From CAUVKI01 sp963552605 (GTDB taxonomy: Bacteria > Bacillota > Clostridia > Tissierellales > Peptoniphilaceae), in contig CAUVKI010000058.1 of NCBI GenBank assembly GCA_963552605.1, positions 1-7,155 on the forward strand: 7,155 bases of DNA. The letters run 5' to 3'. The translations under genes were made by a program, and so were the position numbers. This document shows, one piece after another, positions 1 through 4,680 of this stretch (the stretch's first letter is position 1; each line of letters starts with the position of its first letter). Under the pieces are notes generated by a model, which had not been told where the DNA came from, did not search any database, and worked only from the letters and a program-made list of their open reading frames with translations.

Positions 1-254
1 CTACGACCGCCCCAACTTGATGTCGATTTTTTCGATATCAAGTTTTCAAACTCTGACTTCGTCAACTGGAACATAAAATCATCATCAAATTTCTCCGAAT
101 TATTTTTTACTTGTTCGTTAAATCTTGTCGTTGTATATCCATAGATTTCAGCAAGTCCAAAATCAAGCATAACCTTTTGATTTCTTATATAGTAAATTTT
201 ACTTTTGATTGTAGTTTCATCTATTACCACAATCTCTTTATTTTCTTCCGTCAT
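1..254 (-). CDS. ORF6N-domain protein, N-terminal part (runs off the left edge)
   Basis: An open frame starts at 254 and is still open at base 1, giving 84 residues. It reads as an ORF6N domain, a DNA-binding module found in phage antirepressor-like (KilA-N/Bro-type) proteins. The segment around residues 24-36 contains IRNQKVMLDFGLAEIYGY, followed by RFNEQVKNN, EKFDDDFMFQLTKSEF and TSSWGGR, the usual order in this family. The domain normally continues with a tyrosine- and proline-containing stretch that lies outside the window. The start is fixed by GGAGGT seven bases upstream of ATG. A second copy with the same block order lies at 6596-6799 on the same strand, but that one is broken. No stop is seen here, so this copy may be intact. 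The family assignment is firm. The role is inferred: a phage or mobile-element regulator, not a proven repressor antagonist. Confidence 0.85.
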   Translation of the reverse strand, partial: MTEENKEIVVIDETTIKSKIYYIRNQKVMLDFGLAEIYGYTTTRFNEQVKNNSEKFDDDFMFQLTKSEFENLISKKSTSSWGGR

Positions 255-373
255 AAAATGCACCTCCAAAATTATCTAAATATCTTTTCCAATCCGCCAC
301 GCACTGCGTAGTTTTTTGAAATCAATATCATATCCTTTTATATTTTTCTACTCCACCTTCAGCTTTTCCGATG

Positions 374-390
374 CAGGGAAATCAATTTTT
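374..390. repeat. Terminal inverted repeat, transposase 3' side of the IS remnant
   Basis: CAGGGAAATCAATTTTT. It pairs with the inverted copy at 631-646 with one mismatch and overlaps the last codons of the transposase remnant. Confidence 0.75.
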
Positions 391-595
391 ACAAACGACC
401 TCAAGAAGATAGGAAGAGTCAAGTAAGCAATCCGGCATAATCTTAGAAAATGCAAGTTTGGATTCTGACTTTTCCTTGTATCTTCTTACTATGTTAAGCC
501 CTAAATTTCCTTAACAGACTTAAATTATCCCGAACTGTCTTATATTCTATTTGGCAATAATCTTCTTCAAAGTATTCTTTTATGTTGTTTTTCAT
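382..595 (-). pseudogene. ISAs1-family transposase remnant (N-terminus fused to C-terminus, frameshifted)
   Basis: From the ATG at 595 the frame reads MKNNIKEYFEE, the start of the transposase as in the second copy at 6474. It then jumps into DNLSLLRKF, a C-terminal block. One base of frameshift follows: the frame in use hits TAA, while the +1 frame continues as GLNIVRRYKEKSESKLAFSK, then ends YLLEVVCKN and TGA at 382-384. This is the usual C-terminal layout of ISAs1-like DDE transposases (N-L-S-x-x-R-K, then x-N-x-x-R followed by a basic stretch). All three catalytic acidic residues fall in the deleted middle, so no active enzyme can be made. A full-length member is several hundred residues; about 70 remain. 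Confidence 0.75.
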
Positions 596-630
596 AGCGG
601 CTCTATTATACTCTATCTTTTGTTTCTTTG

Positions 631-646
631 AAAATTGATTTCCGTG
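631..646. repeat. Terminal inverted repeat, transposase 5' side of the IS remnant
   Basis: The reverse complement reads CACGGAAATCAATTTT. It is also shared with the solo IS end at 6423-6439. Confidence 0.75.
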
Positions 647-925
647 GTCAATGACAAATTCTAAGAAGCTTCTCCAAACGGGAAGTTAAAAAAAAAGGAC
701 GGATAACTTATAAAAAGTCGTCCGTCCTTTAAGGAGATATCTTTTCCCAATCCAAAAGCGGGAAGAGTCGGTATTTGGTAGTTATAAATAAAAAAAATTA
801 AATTATGAAAAAACAAATCGGCAAAACAATAAAAAGGGAATCGAACCCGCGGCGCGCCTCACCACTCCATAGCTTTTTTTATACCCGCCCTCTCCATAAA
901 GCTTTTGACCCAACCACCCGAATTT
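647..925. other. Gene-free spacer with terminator and tRNA T-arm-like motif
   Basis: Apart from the terminator at 688-730, I find no supportable gene here. The reverse complement of 836-850 reads GCGGGTTCGATTCCC, the T-loop signature of tRNAs and tmRNA. The expected T-stem partner and acceptor strand are absent: the bases that follow on the minus strand are TTTTTATTG. Only three T-stem pairs can form, so this is not a complete tRNA. The adjacent stretch at 843-858 is unusually G+C-rich for the region. Confidence 0.4.
688..730 (-). terminator. Rho-independent terminator, minus strand
   Basis: A perfect 10-bp stem (694-703 with 721-730, AAAGGACGGA) is extended inside the loop by ACTT/AAGT. In the minus direction it runs straight into a T-tract (688-696). 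In the plus direction no T-run follows. It is the first strong stop downstream of the gene at 926-1381 and probably ends that transcript. Confidence 0.8.
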
Positions 926-1381
926 CTATAAGAGTTCAGTCTGCCAGTTTTTTTCCTGAATTTTTAAGTCCAGCTCACGATACGACAAAGAAAATTCATC
1001 AATTTTCTTTTGCAGTTCCTTAACATCTATATGTCTTATATCTTTCAATTCCGTTTGAGAATATCTGTCTCTTCCGCTTGTGGCTGCCTCAACGGCTCCC
1101 AACAGAACATTTCGTTTTGAAATAAAAGCGTCACGCTTAACCAAAGCGTCCGTAAGAGTAAGTTCTCCGTCAAAAATCGTCTTGGCATTCGTGCGGTTGA
1201 TTTTTGAAATAAGCTCGGAATTTTCATCTGAAAGTCTCAGAGCTTCCTCTATGAGAATTTTTACATCTTCCGCAGGAGTCTCTCCCTCTTTGGTGACCAC
1301 ATTGCTCGAAATGCGTTCCGAAAGAATGAAGAGCCTATCCGTCAAATCCTTTCTTCTTGCCAAAGCCTCCGCCAACTTCAT
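926..1381 (-). CDS. DIP1984-family (septicolysin-like) protein
   Basis: This encodes a 151-residue, strongly helical, charged protein that begins MKLAEALARRKDLTDRL. It carries the blocks typical of the DIP1984 family: INRTN near residues 60-64, SGRDRYSQTELKDIRH around 101-116, and a C-terminal stretch ELQKKIDEFSLSYRELDLKI ending near NWQTELL. Some members are named septicolysin in databases, but no biochemical role is established to my knowledge. There is no signal peptide or membrane segment, so it is probably cytoplasmic. An ATG at 1423 would lengthen the protein, but I chose 1381 because GGAGGGG sits seven bases upstream and the promoter at 1414-1442 would overlap the longer version. The gene appears monocistronic, bounded by its own promoter and by the terminator at 688-730. 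Family identity is confident; function is unknown. Confidence 0.85.
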   Translation of the reverse strand: MKLAEALARRKDLTDRLFILSERISSNVVTKEGETPAEDVKILIEEALRLSDENSELISKINRTNAKTIFDGELTLTDALVKRDAFISKRNVLLGAVEAATSGRDRYSQTELKDIRHIDVKELQKKIDEFSLSYRELDLKIQEKNWQTELL

Positions 1382-1413
1382 AATAACCCCTCCAATCCTA
1401 AACAACTTTGATG

Positions 1414-1442
1414 ATGATAGCAATTTTTCTCCTCACTGTCAA
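1414..1442 (-). promoter_or_regulatory. Sigma-A-type promoter for the DIP1984-family gene
   Basis: On the minus strand, TTGACA (1437-1442), a 17-bp spacer and TATCAT (1414-1419). The leader to the ATG at 1381 is about 25-30 bases. Confidence 0.7.
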
Positions 1443-1511
1443 CTTATTTATGACCTATTATCACAGCAAAAGCATAAATATAAAATACTTATTACAGAGA
1501 CAAATAAAGAC

Positions 1512-1542
1512 AAAAAAAAGCCCGCACAAAAAAGTACAGGCT
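1512..1542 (-). terminator. Terminator of the DUF1659-DUF2922-yvrJ operon
   Basis: A nine-pair stem (1519-1527 with 1534-1542) has a six-base loop and is followed on the minus strand by a T-tract (1512-1518). Two of the pairs are G-U in the minus-strand RNA but would be C-A mismatches in a plus-strand RNA, so it acts in the minus direction. It begins ten bases after the yvrJ stop. Confidence 0.85.
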
Positions 1543-1551
1543 TTTTTTTTA

Positions 1552-1689
1552 TTATTTCCTAAGAGCTTCCGAAAGCTCCCTAATCGAATTTGAAAGCTCA
1601 TCAATCTTCTTTTCCATTCTCATCAGCAAAAACAAGCTCAAGACGATAGGAAAGCCCACATTCGGAAGATTTTTAATCAACTCGTCCAT
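1552..1689 (-). CDS. yvrJ: YvrJ-family small membrane protein
   Basis: A 45-residue protein: an N-terminal DELIKNLPNVGFPIVLSLF segment, one membrane-spanning stretch at about residues 11-23, then MRMEKKIDELSNSIRELSEA, a charged amphipathic helix. The 'NVGFP' motif, the single membrane segment and the MEKK-initiated helix are the hallmark of the YvrJ family. The shape (short outside, one helix, charged tail) resembles small holins such as the BhlA type, which is a resemblance and not proof. The ATG overlaps the TAA of the DUF2922 gene by one base (TAATG). There is no good ribosome binding site, so translation is probably coupled to the upstream gene. It is the last gene of the operon and a terminator follows at once. 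The family call is confident; its biological role is unknown. Confidence 0.88.
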   Translation of the reverse strand: MDELIKNLPNVGFPIVLSLFLLMRMEKKIDELSNSIRELSEALRK

Positions 1690-1907
1690 TACACCAAATC
1701 GGTAGTATTCTTAGTGACAATCTGCGCCTTTGAAAGAGTGGCAATCGCTCCTCCTTTTTCGGTTTCAAGCACATTTGCACCGATAATTTCAGTACAGGAG
1801 CTTTCAACCTCTTGTTTAGTAACACCGTCTTTAGGGTTTGCGATTGAAAAATTCTTAGCGTTCCCCTCAGCGTCCTTAAAAGTGATAATCAAAGTTTTAG
1901 TATCCAT
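1689..1907 (-). CDS. DUF2922-family small protein
   Basis: A 72-residue protein starting MDTKTLIITFKDAEGNAKNF, followed by NPKDGVTKQEVESSCTEII and an AQIVTKNTTDLV end. The strand-loop-strand opening with 'TFKDAEG', the central 'NPKDGVT' and the terminal strand match DUF2922 in length and order. This family occurs with DUF1659 and YvrJ in many Bacillota; its function is not known. AAGGGGTG lies six bases before the ATG. Its stop overlaps the yvrJ start, and the DUF1659 gene ends 16 bases upstream, so the three are one transcription unit. There is no signal peptide. A cysteine at about residue 38 is the only one. Confidence 0.88.
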   Translation of the reverse strand: MDTKTLIITFKDAEGNAKNFSIANPKDGVTKQEVESSCTEIIGANVLETEKGGAIATLSKAQIVTKNTTDLV

Positions 1908-1923
1908 ATCTTACACCCCTTTC

Positions 1924-2121
1924 CTATCTCAATACCGAAATTTCAACTGCTTTTGCCTTGGTCATAGGTTTTTGGCTAAGCTTGTCAATTTCTTCCGCCA
2001 TTTTCAAAAGTCCGCCTTCCTGTGCGTCTTTCTTAACGCCGTAGGAGCGGGTTTGGGTCTTTTTCTTTCCGTTTACATTACTTTCATACACACAACTAAG
2101 TTTCATACTTTCTTTTTCCAT
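1924..2121 (-). CDS. DUF1659-like small protein, first gene of the trio
   Basis: A 65-residue protein with the sequence order of DUF1659 proteins: an N-terminal strand (MKLSCVYES), a basic hairpin (NGKKKTQTRSYGVKKDA), then a helix (LLKMAEEIDKLSQKP) and a closing strand (KAVEISVLR). It lacks a signal peptide. AAGGAGG lies five bases before the ATG at 2121, which decides this start over the internal ATG of MKLSC. It is followed by the DUF2922 and yvrJ genes. The DUF1659 call is supported mainly by position in the trio and by the domain shape, since the sequence itself is diverged. Function is unknown. Confidence 0.75.
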   Translation of the reverse strand: MEKESMKLSCVYESNVNGKKKTQTRSYGVKKDAQEGGLLKMAEEIDKLSQKPMTKAKAVEISVLR

Positions 2122-2166
2122 AATATCCTCCTTTTTTTCCTTTTTTCCTATAAAAAATCTTTCTAC

Positions 2167-2196
2167 CTATTTGAATGATTGACTGACCGAAACCAA
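2167..2196 (-). CDS. Possible nine-residue leader peptide before the DUF1659 operon
   Basis: Between the promoter and the DUF1659 gene, an unusually strong Shine-Dalgarno (AAAGGGGGTGG at about 2202-2212) sits five bases before a TTG codon. That codon opens the frame MVSVSQSFK, ending in TAG at 2167-2169. The next gene begins 46 bases downstream with its own AAGGAGG. The frame could be a leader peptide or simply a stray binding site. There is no homology evidence. Confidence 0.35.
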   Translation of the reverse strand: MVSVSQSFK

Positions 2197-2225
2197 TTTA
2201 ACCACCCCCTTTGTGTTCTGAATAT

Positions 2226-2253
2226 ATTATATATATAATTCCCAAAAAGTCAA
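2226..2253 (-). promoter_or_regulatory. Sigma-A-type promoter of the DUF1659-DUF2922-yvrJ operon
   Basis: On the minus strand, TTGACT (2248-2253), a 16-bp spacer and TATAAT (2226-2231), set in an alternating TA run. It begins 20 bases after the stop of the peptidase gene. No terminator separates the two, so readthrough from the peptidase gene is possible. Confidence 0.75.
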
Positions 2254-2272
2254 TACATATAGAACAAATTTT

Positions 2273-2800
2273 CTAAATTACTGAAAAATAATACTTCACT
2301 TCTCTCTTAAATCTTTCATATTCCCCTAAGCTTCTCGACTTCGCCCTCGAGGCAGGGTCTTTTATGAGGACTTCACCGCCCCAAACACCGTAAACCAAGA
2401 TAAAATGACCGCTCCTTGTCCAAAGCCCTCTGCCCATACAACAGATTAGGAGCGCACCTTTTGAAAGACAATCAATCGCCCTTTGGTGAACTTTTTCATC
2501 ATTGTGTTTTCTGAGATTGCGATAGTTAAGTTGTTCCGCTCTCACTCCGTAAGCTACTCCGCAAGCCTTGAAAAAAGCATAGTAAGTGCCTTGATGATAT
2601 GCCTTATATCCGTTTCTTAAAGACCATCTTGCAAGTTCCGTAGGAAGCACCTTTCTTTCGGTTAAGGTTGATACCGCCATAGCCATTGCGGTCGGAGCGC
2701 AACCCGATTCACAAATTGTAGTCTTTTCGCCTCTTGCGGAGTAATCCTCTCCTCCCCATCTCGGGTCGCACTGATTGAAATACACAAGTTCTCTTTCCAT
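2273..2800 (-). CDS. C39-like cysteine peptidase without signal peptide
   Basis: A 175-residue protein with the order of a papain-fold Peptidase_C39-like domain. It has an N-terminal YFNQCDPRW, where Q10 would sit at the oxyanion hole. Next comes ESGCAPTAMAMAVS with catalytic Cys34, then RSGHFILVYGV with His132, and LIKDPAS with Asp148. The segment between holds several more cysteines (30, 80, 111, 120, 121). The domain fills the whole protein. No signal peptide or transmembrane segment is present, although most relatives act outside the cell on peptides or peptidoglycan. The start at 2800 has AGGAGG four bases before it and is preferred to the in-frame ATG at 2818. A strong promoter lies upstream, and the DUF1659-yvrJ operon follows without a terminator. 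The fold and catalytic residues are well supported; substrate and location are not. Confidence 0.8.
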   Translation of the reverse strand: MERELVYFNQCDPRWGGEDYSARGEKTTICESGCAPTAMAMAVSTLTERKVLPTELARWSLRNGYKAYHQGTYYAFFKACGVAYGVRAEQLNYRNLRKHNDEKVHQRAIDCLSKGALLICCMGRGLWTRSGHFILVYGVWGGEVLIKDPASRAKSRSLGEYERFKREVKYYFSVI

Positions 2801-2872
2801 AATTCCTCCTCTGTTCAAATGTTCTTTTTTCTTTTTGATTTTTGGTTTTATTTTCTCACCTGTTCCGAACTT

Positions 2873-2901
2873 ATTATAATTCCTCCGAACATAAAAGTCA
2901 A
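2873..2901 (-). promoter_or_regulatory. Consensus sigma-A promoter of the C39-like peptidase gene
   Basis: On the minus strand, TTGACT (2896-2901), a 17-bp spacer and TATAAT (2873-2878). The hexamer CCGAAC (plus strand) occurs at 2885-2890 within the spacer and again at 2865-2870 just past the -10 box. The two copies are exactly 20 bp apart and could be an operator. The leader is about 65 bases. Confidence 0.8.
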
Positions 2902-2913
2902 GACCCGTTTTGC

Positions 2914-2943
2914 AAAAAAAAAAGAAAGGCGAAAAGCCTTTCT
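2914..2943 (-). terminator. Terminator of the 522-residue secreted protein gene
   Basis: A perfect 8-bp stem AGAAAGGC (2923-2930 with 2936-2943) has a five-base loop, followed on the minus strand by a run of T (2914-2922). It lies ten bases after the stop at 2954. Confidence 0.88.
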
Positions 2944-2953
2944 CTAAATTTCT

Positions 2954-4522
2954 TTATTCTTCATACCAGCCCTTAAACTCCACCGTAAAAAATCCCTTAT
3001 ATTCGGAACCGAATTCAATATAGAGGTTGCTCGTAGCATCATTAGGTGCCAAACCTCCATTATCACTCAAGAATTCAATATTCTTTCCTTTTGTAAAAGC
3101 ATTAAGAGCTTCCCATTCCCTCTTTGAAATTCTATCTGCGGCTGCGGTTTTTAATATCCCCTCAAATATTATTTCTCCTTCCCCTTCTGCAGGTAAAACC
3201 TCGGATCTTTCTCTTATAATCACCTTATAAACCCCGCCTGCAGTACCGTTTTTCCACTCCGTATTGTTATTTGGACCTATCGACGTGGTAAGGGTTGTGG
3301 GATATATGTGGATGGTGTTTATGAAAATGCCATTTAAAAGATATGGATCATTACCATTGCTTGCACCGTTACTGTTTGCAACACTTAAGACGATTCTAGA
3401 CTTATGAAGCTCTTTATTGATTTTAAAGAACATCTTAGTACGCTTCCCAACAATGTGATTCGCTGTATCTTCCGCTTGACCCAGCTCGGTTTTCATATAC
3501 TTATAGATCCACTTTCCGTCATAAGTCAAACTCTCCAAATCCTCTTTGAGCTCAAGGCAGTTTTCGGATTCGTGATAGGTTTTGTCAAAGATGGTTAAGG
3601 TCGTCGAATCTCTCTTAGCCGTAACCGTAACCCTTGTACCCTCTTTCATCTTGCATCGGCTGTCAGTAAACCCCGCACTCCACATAGAAGTTTCCCCATC
3701 TTCATCTTCCGTTGATTTCAAAAATCTAAAATCAAGTGAAGCGGAGTTTGTAATTTCAACCTTTGAGATCTTAATCGTTGCACTATCTTCAGGCTTAATC
3801 GAAAACTCATCTCCCTTTTTTACAACTTTTTTAACTTCTCCCGACTCCACTCTGAAAAGAATCTCGGAGTTGTTTTTTATCACAAAGGAGTCTTCAAAGC
3901 TCAAAAAAAGCTTTTCCAAAAAAGAATCTTCTCCAACATCAGCTCCTATAAATTCCAATCCCTTAAACTCTTCCTTGCTTACATTATTCAAGTCCAAGTA
4001 AACTGTCTTATGACCCTCAAATTTTTTCAGAAATCCTCCGACTTCGATCTCCTGTCCTTTGCGTATACTTTCTTTGAACTTAAGGGTTGCTTTCTTTCCC
4101 TCGACTTTCTCGAAAGTCCCCTCGGGTTTCACCGTAAGTCTCCCGAGTTCTTCCAAGCTTGCCTCTCTTGAGAGTGAAACCGTAGCAGAAGTTTTGTCCA
4201 TGCTTATCTTTACATCAAGCACCCTAAGCTCTTCTCCGCCTTTGGGAATTCCCGCTCCCGATTTTTTAAGAGCTTCAATGTAATTACCCTGATCTTTTTC
4301 AAAAGCTTTTTTGATATCGTCAGCTTTATAGAGAAGCCCGTCAATTTCCGTCAAAAAATTTTCCGGCTTATCGATATAAGCCTCAATTGCTTCACGATTT
4401 GTGAGAAACTCAATCGCACTCATAAAGGGAGTCCCGTCACTTTTGTAAATGTCTCCCGTCGCCGCAAACACCGGCACTGCTATAAGAAGCAGAACAAGTG
4501 TCAATGTTAATACTCTCTTCAT
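2954..4522 (-). CDS. Secreted protein of unknown family, 522 aa
   Basis: I do not recognise this gene. It begins with a clear Sec signal peptide: MKR, a leucine-rich core to residue 16, and probable cleavage after Ala20 (VFA-A). A mostly helical N-terminal part (about 30-90) follows, containing ENFLTEIDGLLYKADDIKKA. Then come strand-rich segments (about 100-175 and 205-255) of the kind seen in immunoglobulin-like or S-layer-associated domains, and a long strand-rich C-terminal half ending FFTVEFKGWYEE. Only two cysteines exist in the mature part (290 and 322), close enough for one disulfide. There is no LPXTG, SLH, lipobox or C-terminal membrane segment, so it is probably released or held non-covalently. 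AGGAGG lies upstream of the ATG. The gene is flanked by its own promoter and terminator. Signal peptide and export are well supported; function is unknown. Confidence 0.8.
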   Translation of the reverse strand: MKRVLTLTLVLLLIAVPVFAATGDIYKSDGTPFMSAIEFLTNREAIEAYIDKPENFLTEIDGLLYKADDIKKAFEKDQGNYIEALKKSGAGIPKGGEELRVLDVKISMDKTSATVSLSREASLEELGRLTVKPEGTFEKVEGKKATLKFKESIRKGQEIEVGGFLKKFEGHKTVYLDLNNVSKEEFKGLEFIGADVGEDSFLEKLFLSFEDSFVIKNNSEILFRVESGEVKKVVKKGDEFSIKPEDSATIKISKVEITNSASLDFRFLKSTEDEDGETSMWSAGFTDSRCKMKEGTRVTVTAKRDSTTLTIFDKTYHESENCLELKEDLESLTYDGKWIYKYMKTELGQAEDTANHIVGKRTKMFFKINKELHKSRIVLSVANSNGASNGNDPYLLNGIFINTIHIYPTTLTTSIGPNNNTEWKNGTAGGVYKVIIRERSEVLPAEGEGEIIFEGILKTAAADRISKREWEALNAFTKGKNIEFLSDNGGLAPNDATSNLYIEFGSEYKGFFTVEFKGWYEE

Positions 4523-4543
4523 AAAATCTCCTCCTTATTTTTT

Positions 4544-4601
4544 CTAATCCGCAATCGACAAACCGAAAAGGACAAAAATTTTCGCCGTCCATTGCCATTA
4601 G
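4544..4601 (-). promoter_or_regulatory. Structured 5' leader of the 522-aa gene
   Basis: The leader between the promoter and the ribosome binding site has complementary ends: 4544-4555 pairs with 4591-4601 through CTAAT/ATTAG and CAAT/ATTG, around a small internal loop. Inside, GGAC (4570-4573) pairs with GTCC (4587-4590). The hairpin ends just before the AAGGAGG. It does not match a riboswitch class that I recognise and may simply stabilise the mRNA. Confidence 0.35.
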
Positions 4602-4602
4602 G

Positions 4603-4632
4603 ATTATACCAAATTTTTTTCATTATAATCAA
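4603..4632 (-). promoter_or_regulatory. Promoter of the 522-aa secreted protein gene
   Basis: On the minus strand, TTGATT (4627-4632), an 18-bp spacer and TATAAT (4603-4608). The -10 is perfect and the -35 is slightly weak. Confidence 0.65.
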
Positions 4633-4648
4633 CTGCGATTTTCCGCTC

Positions 4649-4673
4649 AAAAAAAAACACCCTTTTCGGGTGC
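4649..4673 (-). terminator. Terminator of the stalk-domain protein gene
   Basis: The stem CACCC/GGGTG (4658-4662 with 4668-4672), with a five-base loop and a flanking wobble pair, is followed on the minus strand by nine T (4649-4657). It lies less than ten bases past the stop at 4681. Confidence 0.82.
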
Positions 4674-4680
4674 TTTTCGT

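Larger units (their letters stand above)
374..646 (-). mobile_element. Internally deleted ISAs1-family insertion sequence, 273 bp, with both ends
   Basis: The two ends are inverted repeats. The sequence at 374-389 (CAGGGAAATCAATTTT) matches the reverse complement of 631-646 (CACGGAAATCAATTTT) at 15 of 16 positions. Between them, on the minus strand, the first codons of a transposase are joined directly to its last codons. No target-site duplication is visible next to the ends. The element resembles a MITE-like deletion derivative: it has lost the catalytic region but kept the termini. The ISAs1 assignment rests on the C-terminal transposase remnant and is from memory of the family. Confidence 0.75.

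Noticed and set aside
364..656. Target-site duplication of the IS remnant
   Set aside because: The ten bases on each side of 374-646 do not match.
836..925. Complete tRNA or tmRNA gene
   Set aside because: Only the T-loop core is present. The T-stem is incomplete and no acceptor strand or CCA follows.
805..1023. 72-codon plus-strand frame across the T-arm-like motif
   Set aside because: It overlaps the end of the DIP1984 gene, has no Shine-Dalgarno, and has a composition typical of chance frames through tRNA-like DNA.
1080..1562. 160-codon plus-strand open frame opposite the DIP1984 gene
   Set aside because: It is antisense to a recognised family gene, has no ribosome binding site that I trust, and runs through the terminator at 1512-1542.
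1714..2178. 154-codon plus-strand frame opposite the DUF2922 and DUF1659 genes
   Set aside because: It is a shadow of two recognised genes, and its phenylalanine- and leucine-rich product reflects the antisense of A-rich codons.
3582..4001. Plus-strand frames opposite the 522-aa and stalk-domain genes (also 3027-3230, 4059-4283, 4774-5055, 5302-5607)
   Set aside because: All lie inside genes with signal peptides, Shine-Dalgarno sites and flanking promoters on the other strand.
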